DNA of 64,000 bases from Silene latifolia (GCF_048544455.1 NC_133537.1:314112238-314176237); one strand, 5' to 3'; shown: positions 1 to 10,882, numbered from the stretch's first letter. Notes: generated by a model not told the origin, from the letters alone. Numbers and translations are program-made.

Positions 1-218
1 GTTTGATCCGCTTTACGCTCAAGTCCCCTAAATTATGACATGCAATCCGAACGATCCACAACTCTTAATGACCCATTATTTAAGGGTCAAACCCAACATG
101 TTCGACCTAATGTATTGAAATTAAATTTACGAGTATGTTAAATATCACTAAAACATTAATAATTAATTTTATTTATTTTTATGAAAATAGTAAATTTCTA
201 AGTATAAAAAATACAATA
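1..218. other. AT-rich flank, no gene seen
   Basis: This is host DNA left of element A, running up to its target-site duplication. It is AT-rich, has no open frame of interest and no recognisable RNA gene. It continues, after removal of element A, at position 10041. Confidence 0.5.
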
Positions 219-223
219 ATAAA

Positions 224-867
224 TGTTAGGCCTGGAAATCCGCAGACCTTCCTGATGAGTATCTCACCTGAACCTGACCGCCAGGTTGTCAGGGTGCCAG
301 GCTATCAGGGCACATGAAGATAGGCGCCAAGCCATGGAGAGGACAACGGTCAAAATATCAGGACGATATTAGACCACATTCACGTATATTAAAGGAATTA
401 AATGCGCAGCATTAAGTGTGAAGATTATGCAGTAAATACGATAATTAAGAGAGAAATATTCGGTGATTATTACTGGCAATTATGGAGAATATTCTTCCTT
501 TAATACCAGATCAAGCAGCCGTTCAGGGAAGAAGACTATATAAGGAACACTTTGAAGATTTCAGAAGGCATCTCATATATACGCAGGAAGAAGCATACGC
601 AATACTTAGAGAAATACAAATATTGTTATTATCATATAATTATTCTCTCAAATTACATAGTGAAATCCTCTTCTGGCTTGGTGCGCGTGGTTTTTCCCAT
701 TCAAGGGTTTTCCACGTACAAAATTGTTTATCTTGTTATTATTGTTATTTCATTTACGTCTTGTTATTGTACCCTGACGACCTGACCAACAGACTACCTA
801 GAGCTAGTTAACCCTACACATTTTCACCCTGACCTGATTTCGCCTTGCGCAAAATCCACACAAAACA
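224..867 (+). repeat. Element A 5' LTR (644 bp)
   Basis: It pairs with 9395-10035. It starts TGTTAGGCCTGG and ends CACAAAACA, directly followed by the PBS. A TATA box lies at 537-544. Over most of its length it differs from the 3' copy at only about eight sites by eye, but the first 80 bp carry a dense cluster of differences. An open frame of 109 codons (482-811) spans the TATA box and is best read as chance. Confidence 0.93.
537..544 (+). promoter_or_regulatory. TATA box of element A 5' LTR
   Basis: TATATAAG in the context GACTATATAAGGAAC, about the middle of the LTR, and preserved in the 3' LTR (near 9707-9714). The position fits the U3/R boundary promoter of an LTR retrotransposon, with transcription expected about 25-30 bp downstream. 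Confidence 0.65.
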
Positions 868-869
868 AT

Positions 870-887
870 TGGCGCCCACCGTGGGGC
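870..887 (+). other. Element A primer-binding site
   Basis: TGGCGCCCACCGTGGGGC starts 2 bp after the LTR end. It is of the TGGCGCC type used by Tat-lineage elements rather than the initiator-Met type (TGGTATCAGAGC). I did not assign the exact tRNA. Confidence 0.8.
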
Positions 888-944
888 ATCTAGCTCTTTA
901 AATCCTTTTTTCTTATCTTACAAAAACTCAAAAATCCTTTAAAA

Positions 945-2480
945 ATGGCCCAACCCACTGTTGAAGAACAATTGAACGCAGCTCTCCAAAAAATCACTGA
1001 GTTGGCAAGCCTGAAAGAAAAAATGGCCCAAACTGAAGCAGAAATCCTGCAATTGAAAGAATCTGAGTCGGCCCTGAAGCAAAAATTGGAAAAAACCCAA
1101 GGGACAGGCTCTAGATTCCAACCAGGAACCCCGTTTTCATCAATCATTAGGAACATTGACTTTTCCAGCTTTGGGAGCCTAAGTATTCCTAAAGTCATTA
1201 ACGTGGATGGTGATGATGAACCAAAAGATGATGATAAAGAGAAACCTGATGAATCTGCAGCAGCCATCATGATGGCAGTAGTTCAGGAGATCAAGAAACT
1301 CAACGAAAAATTCGATAAGATACCAGGAGTACCGCCGGCATGGAAGAAGCGCCCCGATAGCTATCTTTGATTCGCCTTTCATAGACGAAATAGCAAAAGT
1401 AGACCTACCAAAAAAGTTCACAATTCCATCCATGAGGGTCTATGATGGAATCACGGATCCACAAAATCACGTGGCTCTTTACAAGCAGAAGATGTTGGCT
1501 GCATCTATTCCCAGCGAATTCAGACAAGTTTGCATGTGCAAGGGATTTGGAACGACCCTGACTGGTCCTGCCCTGCAATGGTACATCAACCTGCCAACTG
1601 GCAGCATCCATTCTTTTGCCAACTTGATCAATAGTTTCAACCAGCAGTTTGCGAGTAGCAGGGAGTTGGAGAAACGATCCAGTGACCTTTACCGAGTTAC
1701 ACAGAAGCCTGATGAAACTCTCAGGACATTCCTTGCAAGATTCAACAAAGAGAAAGTGTCTATACCCAGGTGTGACGTTGGAACAGCAGTGGAGGCATTC
1801 AGACAGGGGTTACTACCATACAGTGACTTATACAAATGAACTCACTAAGTATCCCTGCCACACCTTCGAGGATGTTCAGGCCAAGACTCTTGCTTTCATC
1901 AGGCTGGAAGAAGATAAAAGCTACAAACTTGGATCACCCAGTCGACCAAGGGATCATGAAAGGAGCAATAGGAAAAGCAACAAAGGGAACAATTATAGAC
2001 CTCCTCCATATTCCAGGCCAGATCAGTCAGAAGTCAACCTGGCGCATGAATATCAAGGTAAGGTTAAGGTTTATCCACCCATCTCCGAACATAACTTCAG
2101 TGTTGATATTGTTGGATTGATCCAGAGACTTGGCAACATGGGAACAACAGTTAGATGGCCCAGGAAGTCAGAAAATCCAAATCCCAGAAGAGACAATTCA
2201 AAATGGTGCGAATTTCACATGGATATTGGACACACAACGGATGATTGTTTCACCCTGAGGAAGGAAGTAACCTACCTACTAAAGTCAGGATACTTGAAAG
2301 ATCTGATTAAGACAAAAGGCATGAATGCAAGCCAAGATAAAGAAAATCAGGAGCATAAGCAGGATCGCAACCTCCCTCCACCACCACCAATCTATGAAGT
2401 AAAATTCATATCTTCCGGTTCAGAGATTTGCGGCCTGACAAGTTCAGCAACAAAGAAGATAGCCAGGACACCAAGGACTG
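945..2480 (+). pseudogene. gag: Element A gag (capsid/nucleocapsid), frameshifted
   Basis: This is the structural polyprotein of the retroelement particle. It starts at ATG 945 (MAQPTVEEQLNAALQK), 57 bp after the PBS, with a coiled-coil-like N-terminus rich in E, K, L and Q. The capsid region (about 1432-1900) has the gag signatures ALQWYINLP and FNQQFASSRELEKRSSDLY. A Tat-type knuckle near 2208-2250 reads WCEFHMDIGHTTDDC, a C-x2-H...H-x4-C variant. The frame breaks twice, by one base near 1365 and again near 1830, so three overlapping frames (945-1370, 1432-1839, 1649-2824) must be read in turn. The last runs straight into protease. Confidence 0.85.
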
Positions 2481-2499
2481 TGTCACCCTGCAAACCGGA

Positions 2500-3004
2500 T
2501 CTTGTCCCAACAATCACTTTCAATGATTGTGACCTGGTGGGCATCCCTGATGTTCATCATGATGGCCTGGTTATTTCTATGCAGATTGGAACATCCACAG
2601 TAAGAAGGATCCTGGTAGATGGAGGCAGCTCAGTGAACCTGATCATGCTTGACGTACTGAAAGCCATGAAGATAAACGAGGATCAAATCACCAAGAAATT
2701 TAGCGTCCTAGTAGGATTCAGCGGTGAGACTAGGAGCACCTTAGAAGAAATCCACCTCCCAACCTACGTGGAAGGAGTCTCATCCTATGAGAAATTTGGA
2801 GTCCTTGACTGCCTGTCATCCTAGAATGTTATCCTGGGCAGACCCTGGATTCACAATGTCAAGGCCGTACCATCAATCTATCACCAGTGCATCAAGATAC
2901 CAACAGACTAGGGCATAACCACAATCAAAGGGGATCACAAGACAGGCCAGGAATGCTACACAACAGCCTTGAAGCCTTCCAAGGCAGGTAAGTCCCTGGC
3001 ATAG
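2500..3004 (+). pseudogene. pro: Element A aspartic protease and pre-RT linker, three in-frame TAG stops
   Basis: This is the retropepsin-type protease that would cleave the polyprotein. The active-site strand reads RILVDGGSSVNLI (around 2610-2650), and the C-terminal hydrophobic motif NVILGRPWIHNVKAV follows at 2825. DGGS in place of DTGA is common in Tat-like proteases. Stops TAG occur at 2822-2824, 2909-2911 and 3002-3004, all in the same frame that runs on into RT at 3023. The last two are easily explained as CAG-to-TAG transitions. A consensus splice donor, GCAG|GTAAGT, lies at 2984-2993. Confidence 0.8.
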
Positions 3005-3022
3005 CAATTACAGTACCCTGTC

Positions 3023-4060
3023 ATGAGCACTTATGTGGCACCTCCCAGAATGGAAACAGATCAGATAATCCTAGACCCTGAGTATCCCGACGGGTATGTA
3101 TTGATAGGATCGACGCACCGATATAGTGTCGGGCCCGAATCGGTAAAATTCCTTAAAAATAAATCATCTTGGTTTGCTTGGTCACATTTTGATATGACTG
3201 GAATTAGTGCTGATATAATTACTCATAAGCTCAATGTTGACCCATCTTTTAAGCCTGTACAGCAGAAAAGACGCAAATTTGCAGCTGAAAGAAACACCAT
3301 AATAAATGAAGAAGTAGAAAAACTCTTGGACATAGGGATGATCAGGGAAGTAATGTACCCTGAATGGCTGGCTAACGTAGTCGTTGTGCAGAAAAAGAAT
3401 GGAAAGTGGAGAGTCTGTGTAGACTACACTGACCTGAACAAAGCCTGTCCTAAAGATCCATTCGCCCTGCCTCATATTGATGCCATGGTAGACGCCACAG
3501 CAGGCCACGAAATGTTAACATTCATGGATGCTTCCAGTGGATTCAATCAGATAAAGATGCACCCTACTGACCAGTTGAGTAATGCATTCATTACAGACCG
3601 AGGCATATACTGTTACACTACCATGCCTTTCGGCCTGAAGAATGCAGAGGCAACGTACCAGCGCCTGGTCAACATGATGTTTAAAGAGAAGATAGGAGAC
3701 ATTATAGAAGTATATATAGACGACATGGTGGTGAAATCCAAAAATGCAGAAGACCATGTGAAGCATCTAGAAATAGCATTTGAGATATTAGAAAAATATA
3801 ACATGAAACTAAACCCTGCAAAGTGCCACTTTGGAGTCTCTGCAGGCAAATTTCTCGGATATATGGTCACAAAGAGAGGCATAGAAGCCAGCCCTGAACA
3901 GATAAAGGCTATCCTGGAACTACAGTCACCCAAGTCTGTCAAAGATATCAAAAAATTGAGAGGCCGGGTAGCTGCCCTGAACCGCTTTATATCAAGATCC
4001 TCTGAAAGATGCAAAACATTCTATAACCTCCTCAGGAAGAATAAACAATTCCAGTGGACG
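3023..4060 (+). pseudogene. RT: Element A reverse transcriptase
   Basis: RNA-dependent DNA polymerase of the gypsy type. Visible in order: the pre-RT block KRRKFAAERNTIINEEV, LLDIGMIREVMYPEWLANVV, the WRVCVDYTDLNKACPKDPF block, the catalytic motif around FMDASSGFNQIKM, and the YIDDMVVKS box near 3715 with both catalytic aspartates. The thumb/connection reads KCHFGVSAGKFLGYMVTKRGIE. The RT domain has no stop. The frame runs on into RNase H and then stops at 4196-4198, where a one-base shift moves to the next frame. Confidence 0.92.
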
Positions 4061-4935
4061 GATGAGCATGAGGCAGCCTTTCAGGATCTAAAATCCTATT
4101 TATCATCTCCACCCTTACTGGCTAAACCAGAAAAGAGAGAACCTTTGTCAGTATACCTATCTCATCACGACACAAAGAATGATCGTGTGATCTGGTGAAA
4201 GAGCGGGACGGCAAAGAACATCCAGTCTACTATGTAAGTAAAAGCCTGCTAGAAGCTGAGTTGAGGTATGGACTACTTGAAAAATATGTTTTAGCTTTAA
4301 TTATGTCATGTACCAAGCTGAGACCCTATTTTGAAAGTCATCCCATTATAGTCAGGACCAATTTACCCATAAAATCTGTCCTGCGTAAGCCTGAACTTTT
4401 AGGCGGGATGGCTAAATGGTCAGTACAGATTAGCACGTACGATATCTCATTTGAACCTAGGGCAGCGATCAAGCCGCAGGCCCTAGCAGACTTTGTGGCT
4501 GATTTTAGCCCTAACCTGGAACCAGACCTGATAAAAGAGGTCAATCAACTAGAAAATAAAACCCAGACCAGGAATGGACCCTATTCATAGATGGGGCATC
4601 CAACGCCAGGGGGATAGGGTTAGGACTAGTACTTAAATCACCACAGGGAGACGTAGTAGCTCAGGCTGTGAGCTGTGAATTCAAAGCTACCAACAATGAA
4701 GCAGAATATGAAGCTCTGATAGCAGGCTTAAAGGTATGTCTAGACCTCGGTGTTCAAAACTTAAAGGTAAAAACTGACTCACTATTAATTGCTAATCAAA
4801 TAAAGGGAATTTATACGGCTAAGGATGCAAAAATGATTTCGTATTTAGAATATGCAAAAAACCTTACCGCTAAATTTGCTTTATTTGACATAGATCAAAT
4901 ATCAAGAGACACGAATACCGGTGATGCTCGGCCAC
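4061..4935 (+). pseudogene. RH: Element A tandem RNase H domains (degenerate gypsy type + Tat second type)
   Basis: RNase H removes RNA from the hybrid during reverse transcription. Two domains follow RT. The first (about 4130-4480: PLSVYLSHHD..., VYYVSKSLLEAELRYGLLEKYVLAL) has lost the usual first catalytic motif and is split at 4196-4198. The second (about 4572-4920) has the full pattern: LFIDGASNARG, then TNNEAEYEALIAGL and KVKTDSLLIANQIKG, with D, E and D in the expected places. A one-base shift near 4573 separates them. Tat-lineage elements are known to have acquired an extra RNase H of this kind. The first domain's degeneration fits that history. Confidence 0.82.
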
Positions 4936-6162
4936 CTAGGTTCAAATTTCACCCCCACTGTTTTCGACAAAATACCAATTGTGCACTTACTAGAGCCAAC
5001 CATCGCAAACCCGAAGCAGTCAATCCTGTCAATCAGGACAATAACTCTTGGACTAAACCCTATTATGATTGGTTTCTTCGAGGAATACTGCCTCAGGGAA
5101 GACATGAAGCAAGGGCTTTTAAAATTAGAGCTTTAACTTATGCTATCATCAATAACACCCTGTTCAAGAGATCGCAGGTTGGACCCTACTTGAGATGCTT
5201 GGAGCCTGACGAAGCCAAACTAGTACTTCAAGAAATACATGATGGACATTGTGGCAACCACAAAGGAGGAAAGAGCCTGGCAAGCAAAGTTCTCAGGACA
5301 GGCTACTACTGGCCTAAACTGAGGGCTAACTACCTGGAATACTCTTCAAAATGCGAAGCCTGCCAAATTCATGCATCAATCATACATCAGCCATCTGAAC
5401 TCCTTCATTCAATTTCCGCACCCTGGCCATTTATAAAGTGGGGCATGGATATTGTGGGAAAATTACCTGTAGCTCCAGGACAAAAAGTCTTCATGCTAGC
5501 TATGACTGATTATTTCTCCAAATGGATTGAGGCTGATTCTTTCAGGCAAGTAAGCGAAAAAGAAGTAATATCCTTTATCAGGACAAACATTATTTGCAGA
5601 TACGGAGTCCCATCAGAAATAGTATGTGACAACGGGACTCAATTCGTGGGGAAAAGGACCCAAGCATTCTGCCAAGAATGGAATATCAACCTGGTAACAT
5701 CAACCCCTGGATATCCAAAAGCTAATGGCCAGGCGGAGTCAATCAACAAGGTGTATGGTGTATGGCTGTGAAGCTGTCATCCCTGCGGAAGTACGAGTAC
5801 CAACATCCAGATGCAGCCTGAACAACGTTGAAGCAAACAAAGACCTGATGCAAGATAATTTGGTTCTGATAGAAGAATTAAGAGACGCTGCCAAAATCAG
5901 GATGGCATCATATCAACAAGCAGTCGCCAGGACTTACAATAAAAACGTCAGGGTCAGGGTCTTTAAAGAAGGAGACCTGGTCTTACGTAAAGTATTTCCA
6001 AATAAAAAAGAAAAGTCAGCAGGCAAACTAGCTCCCACATGGGAAGGCCCTTACTTAATTGATTCAATTGTTGGACAAGGAGCATACAGGCTCCAAACAC
6101 TAGAAGGGGAAATGATCCCAAGATCCTGGAATGTAACTCGTTTAAAACTATTCCATATGTAA
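4936..6162 (+). pseudogene. INT: Element A integrase with internal deletion
   Basis: The enzyme that inserts the cDNA. The zinc-binding HHCC region is at about 5227-5375 (HDGHCGNHKGGKSL ... CEACQ). The catalytic core shows the first D in GMDIVGKLP, the second in VCDNGTQF and the E in ANGQAESINK. The sequence then jumps at about 5745-5757 to VYGCEAVIPAE, skipping the roughly 60 residues normally between the catalytic E and this motif, and the frame changes there. The C-terminal GPY/F-like module (WEGPYLIDSIVGQGAYRL) ends at TAA 6160-6162. The enzyme would not be functional. Confidence 0.85.
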
Positions 6163-6956
6163 AGATCAGGCTACAATCAGGTATAAATTCAATCACTACT
6201 CAACCCAACATGCTATGTGATGAACTATATGTTTTACATGCCTTGTCTATATTTTATACCTGTTCAACTAACCCATCTATTTACTTTTTGAATCTTGAAC
6301 AATTATACATAATAAAAGATTATATGCATAAATATTCAGGATTGAGGGCTACTCTACTGTATATTCGTGAAACAAAAATTCTGCACTTAACCGTGCCTGA
6401 CGAGTTGGTAACCACCACCAGATACAATAAAGAGTCAGGACCAATCAGGCATGAAATAATTGCCTGACCTGACTAGGTTTACTGCCACGGATTACAACCG
6501 GTTGGACGCAGTAAGACAGGTGCAAGGCTGTTTTATCCCGACCATCAGTCTAAATGCCCTCTTGACAGGCCGAATACCAAGCCCTCCAGCTAGGCAGGGG
6601 ACATAAGCCCTCCTGACAGGCCGGATTTCCCACCCCTTCAACCATTATAGCAAAAAACTATACTTGGTTGAAATACTCATAACAAATTAAAACAAAAATA
6701 ATGTGCGAGTTATTCAAGCGAGAATGTTTGACAAAGACCAACAGGATGAAATTCACAAGTAAAGCAAAAGACAGAATAAGCCAAAAGAAGGCCACCATGC
6801 CTATATTAATAAAAACCTTTACCCCCTGGGGCAAAGGTGCCAAAATATTCATAAAAGCCAGGGACAACCTCCCTGACCCAAAACAGAAAAAGAAAAATAA
6901 ATGTTTGTCCAGGGACATCCCCCCTGGATGGGCCAAATACCAACTAAAAATATTTA
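6163..6956. other. Element A spacer between integrase and antisense gene
   Basis: No convincing coding potential on either strand. It contains repeated CCTGAC/CAGG-rich text and two similar short blocks (CTTGACAGGCCG near 6553 and CTCCTGACAGGCCGG near 6610). Sense and antisense transcripts would converge here. Confidence 0.5.
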
Positions 6957-7469
6957 TCATTGTTTCTCCTTAGAAACAGCAGCAGCATCAACAACCTGCT
7001 CCTCACTCTTAGCCAGATCAGCGCCAACATCCTGCTCCCCTGGAGAGTCGACCTCCTGCTCGTTTTCCAAATTGTGCAGGTCATGATACTTTGAGGCAGC
7101 AAAGGCCATCTCAGCTGCAGGATCCCACTTGGCCCTGGCCTCGACAGGCTCTGACATAGCAGCCGCCCTTCCTTTAATGTAGAAATAGAGGGAAGCATCA
7201 TCAAGCTTAAACTCCAAGTCATCCCTCTCTTGGGTGAGCTACTCATTCCTATCCAAGGCCTCCTGCAACAGCCGCTTGCTTGAAACTGCCTCGGTCTTAG
7301 CAGCATCCCTCTCGGCCTGCACCCGGGTCAAGTCAGCAGCTTTAGCAGCCAGGTCAGCTCGTGCAAAATCCAGCTCAGACTTTAGCCTATCATAATCTGA
7401 TCTCATCAGATCAATTCTGGCTATCAAAGAAGTAGCCTGATAGGCATTATGGAGACAGGTCGCAGCACC

Positions 7470-7558
7470 CTGGTCAAAAACAAGAAAAGTATGAGTAACT
7501 TATACCAACAATAGAAAACTACCAAAACAAAACAAATATAGAAATTATGCCAACCTAC
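7470..7558 (-). other. Probable intron in element A antisense gene (89 nt)
   Basis: On the minus strand the exon ends GTGAGGGAG and the intron starts GTAGGTTGG at 7558. It ends TTTTTGACCAG at 7470, preceded by a T-rich tract. Removing it joins two frames in phase 0: upstream SLLAGALAAVRE, downstream GAATCLHNAYQATSLIARID. The unspliced frame would read through hydrophobic nonsense. Confidence 0.7.
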
Positions 7559-8244
7559 CTCCCTCACAGCAGCCAGGGCACCAGCCAAGAGGCTGACCGA
7601 ATGATCCACTAAAGCAACTGCCTAAGTAGCAGTCTCAACAGGGTCAAGGGTAAGCATAACATCTGATTTAGAAGCTTCATAGTCCCTGATCTTCACCCTA
7701 GCAGCCTCCATATTATCCAACATAGCTCTCATCTCCCTGACCGGGGCAGAAACATCAACATCTTCAATTCTCCTTTTTTGGGCTGCTGAACTTGTTTCAG
7801 CAGGGGCGGCAGGTGTAGCAGTGACCTTGGCAAAGACATCGGGATCGCTCACCAAGTCAATAACAGTGCAGTATCCCCGCTTACCTGGGGACCTTCCTCC
7901 TTAATCTTAGCAAGCCTGGCTGAGAGGTCAGCCATGCCAAACCTGGCAAGGCGAATAGACGACCTGGTGGCTGCAACACGAAATACTGTATCAGCAATAT
8001 AAACCAAACATTATCAGGAAACCCAGGTAAAAAGAAAGGACAGATTAAGATGGACTTTTCGCTGAAGTAGTGGCACTAGCAGCCCCTGAAGCTTTAGCCG
8101 CCCTGGAAGCACCGTCAGCCTTCAAACAGCGTGGAAGGTGACCAACCCCACAACAAAGAGGCCAGGACCTCTCCAAAGGAGGAATAGCAAGGAAAGCAGA
8201 AATATTGGGAGTGGGATACTCAGTTTTAATAACCCAGTCATCAA

Positions 8245-8340
8245 CTGCACACATAGGAGATATGATTTATTATAAATTTCGTTTCATTTTTTACTAACAG
8301 ATAAAACATGCAGGGCAAGGAAAGAAACCAAAAGACTCAC
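8245..8340 (-). other. Probable intron in element A antisense gene (96 nt)
   Basis: The minus strand reads GCGTGGCTG|GTGAGTC at 8341/8340 and TGTGTGCAG|TTGATGAC at 8245/8244. Splicing joins DLAYLNHETCVA to VDDWVIKTEYPTPN in one frame. Donor and acceptor both match the plant consensus well. Confidence 0.72.
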
Positions 8341-9188
8341 CAGCCACGCAGGTTTCATGATTTAAATACGCCAGGTCAGGACCTGGGGTGGTCCCGACAA
8401 ACATGTAGCCAAAGAGCCCAACCCTTATCATAGCCTTTGCCCAAGTTACTCGGAAGAGGAGTAGTAGACGCCCTGACCTTAAAACTTATACGGCCAGGAC
8501 TGTTTATTTTAACAGAATAACAGGTCTTCAAATCGTCAAGAGAAAAATAAATATTGTGTTTTTTTACAGAGGTTCTCAATAGAACATACAACCTTCCACA
8601 CCATTGGCATTAATTGATAAGATGGAACGCCGATTTCCTTAATAACCTCAACCATAAGAGGAGAAAAAGGAAGCTTACCGCCACCGCTGAAGGCCCAGTC
8701 ATGGATGCGAGAACCAACCAGGACAAGCCCGGTCGGCCCACGATAGGAGAATCCTCGGGGATCCAGACTTCAAACATCGGCAGGATGATCCCCTTATCCT
8801 TCAAAATCTTCTCGAACTCAGGCTTCAAACGGTTTGCAGGAGACTGATCCTCATTTAAAGCCTTCGTAGGCTTGAATTGGAAAGCACCATGAGATATTGA
8901 GATCATCTCCCATGGAGGATCACTCGGCTTATTTACTATGGGAGATGGAGCAGCAGAAGAAGCAGGAAAGGTTTCAGAAGAAATTTCCTCAGGATTCTGA
9001 GGAGGAGGAGTTGCAGGAACCGCTGCCCTGGTAGATTTTTTTTCTTTGCAGCCATTATTTAAAAGATTATGGAAGATTGATTAAAGATTGAGGAAGTTGG
9101 AAATTAAGAAAACTGAAGAAAAGGATTGTTGAAAAGAGAAGATAAGAAGCAATTGCGTTGATGAGTTCAACTTAATGAAGCACACAAG

Positions 9189-9196
9189 TATTTATA
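9189..9196 (-). promoter_or_regulatory. TATA box of element A antisense gene
   Basis: The minus strand reads CCACTATAAATACTTGTG, and TATAAATA lies 136 bp before the antisense ATG at 9053. MYB-like AACGGTTA and TAACGG words lie upstream. A promoter facing back into the element from just inside the 3' LTR is needed for the antisense gene. Confidence 0.6.
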
Positions 9197-9375
9197 GTGG
9201 AGAAGATTAGGGTTTCAGCCGCAAAATCATTAAGGAAGTTGCAGTAAATAACCACGCGTCAGCAACTATAGTAAAAGAGCCGTTACTGGAAACTAATCAG
9301 AAAAAACTTAACCGTTGGGTAATCTTACCAATAATAAAGTTATCTCCTCATTTTTTCGTCCTGACACACTGCAAA

Positions 9376-9394
9376 TGAGGAGATAAGGGGCAAT
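9376..9394 (+). other. Element A polypurine tract
   Basis: GAGGAGATAAGGGGCAA immediately precedes the 3' LTR start TGTTAGG at 9395. This is the plus-strand primer site for reverse transcription. Confidence 0.75.
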
Positions 9395-10035
9395 TGTTAG
9401 GCCCGGAAATCCGAGACCTTCCCCGATGAGTATCTCACCGAACGACCGCAGTGTGTCGGGATGCCAGGCTATCAGGGCACATGAAGATAGGCGCCAAGCC
9501 ATGGAGAGGACAACGGTCAAAATATCAGGACGATATTAGACCACATTCGCGTATATTAAAGGAATTAAATGCGCAGCATTAAGTGTGAAGATTATGCAGT
9601 AAATACAATAATTAAGAGAGAAATATTCGGTGATTATTACTGGCAATTATGGAGAATATTCTGCCTTTAATACCAGATCAAGCAGCCGTTCAGGGAAGAA
9701 GACTATATAAGGAACACTTTGAAGATTTCAGAAGGCATCTCATATATACGCAGGAAGAAGCATACGCAATACTTAGAGAAATACAAAGATTGTTATTATC
9801 ATATAATTATTCTCTCAAATTACATAGTGAAATCCTCTCCTGGCTTGGTGCGCGTGGTTTTTTCCCATTCAAGGGTTTTCCACGTACAAAATTGTTTATC
9901 TTGTTATTATTGTTATTTCATTTACGTCTTGTTATTGTACCCTGACGACCTGACCAACAGACTACCTAGAGCTAGTTAACCATACACAGTTTCACCCTGA
10001 CCTGATTTCGCCTTGCGCAAAATCCACACAAAACA
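9395..10035 (+). repeat. Element A 3' LTR (641 bp)
   Basis: It pairs with 224-867, starts TGTTAGGCCCGG and ends CACAAAACA. It is followed by ataaa (10036-10040), matching the duplication before the 5' LTR. Confidence 0.93.
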
Positions 10036-10040
10036 ATAAA

Positions 10041-10882
10041 TAATAAACATACTAAGTTACAGTTTTTTAAATCATAAACATGATTAGAAAATAATTATTA
10101 AAAGAAACTTCGTTATTACAATGTTTCAATGTAGGAACTATGAATTCAATTAGAAATGAATATGATTAAAATAGTGATATCAACTATGATTTAATTGAAA
10201 TATATATTTTTACTGTAAGGACGACTGGACGAGGTTAAAAAAAAGGTGTCAGAATGTTTTGACACGTATTTTAACTTTGGTTGGGCCTCTGACCCATATA
10301 ACATGGCACGTATTATGACTCGTCAAATATATTAAACTTGTTAATTAATGTCCTTTTAGATAGTGGTAAGTATTTATTATGTGTATTACATTTATAGTCT
10401 TAAAATAAGACTAAATAAAAAAAATTAGTTTTCCATTTTCACAAAACCTCGTTTGATGACACGAACAAAGGCCACTTTGCTCGTACACCCGTGATCATTT
10501 GACCAAAAAAAATTATTCTTCATTGTACTATATAAATGATAGTTAAGGCTACTAAATACCGGATATTGAGAAAGTTCAGCAGTAGTAGGCTGCTGAAACT
10601 CAATTTATGGCTGAAAATAAGAACACTAAATGTCAAAAGCCCATTATGAACTTATTGTTGAATTATTTTTCTTACCGCATGGTACATATAACTATGTAAG
10701 GTTATATAATACATACTGAATGTCAAAAGCAAGCAATAGTCGCAAGTTACATATTATCGTTTAATGCTTTAATTGCTCAAGTATAACTTAGAAATATTAT
10801 ACACTAAAAAAATATCTTAGAAATATCGAAAATCTATGGTTTTTGAAAATGAGGAAACTAACTTAAGTTTAATTTTATTTAT
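10041..10882. other. AT-rich host DNA between A and the TIR transposon
   Basis: No coding potential. One notable hairpin (10566-10604: TTCAGCAG...CTGCTGAA). Otherwise low-complexity AT-rich DNA. Confidence 0.5.

Larger units (their letters stand above)
6957..9053 (-). pseudogene. Element A antisense gene (Tat aORF): gypsy-type transposon domain plus coiled coil, spliced, broken
   Basis: A minus-strand gene between integrase and the 3' LTR, as known for Tat elements. The start ATG is at 9053-9051 (MAAKKK), about 135 bp after a TATAAATA box. It opens with a Pro/Ser-rich stretch, then WEMISISHGAFQFKPTKALN and a region (LPFSPLMVEVIKEIGVPSYQ ... MVWKVV) resembling Pfam 'putative gypsy type transposon' proteins. 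The C-terminal part is a coiled coil (RSDYDRLKSELDFARADLAA) ending at TGA 6959-6957. Two introns with good GT-AG ends restore the frame. Lesions: homopolymer shifts near 9034-9041 and 8558-8564, one shift near 8425, one near 7853, and in-frame TAG at 7624-7622 and 7241-7239. Its role is unknown. Confidence 0.72.
224..10035 (+). mobile_element. Element A: Ty3/gypsy Tat-lineage LTR retrotransposon
   Basis: The element is 9.8 kb. It begins TGTTAGG and ends AAACA, and is bounded by identical 5-bp duplications ataaa at 219-223 and 10036-10040. Order seen: 5' LTR, PBS, gag, protease, RT, RNase H, second RNase H, integrase, antisense gene, PPT, 3' LTR. Integrase after RNase H makes it Ty3/gypsy. The second RNase H after the first, and an extra antisense ORF before the 3' LTR, are known marks of the Tat lineage. 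Coding frames carry several frameshifts and stop codons, so this copy is non-autonomous. The perfect TSD shows both ends come from a single insertion. Confidence 0.93.

Noticed and set aside
482..811. 109-codon frame in the 5' LTR of A, repeated at 9649-9945 in the 3' LTR
   Set aside because: It spans the LTR TATA box, is kept only because the LTRs are duplicates, and the two copies diverge in frame after about 70 codons. No domain.
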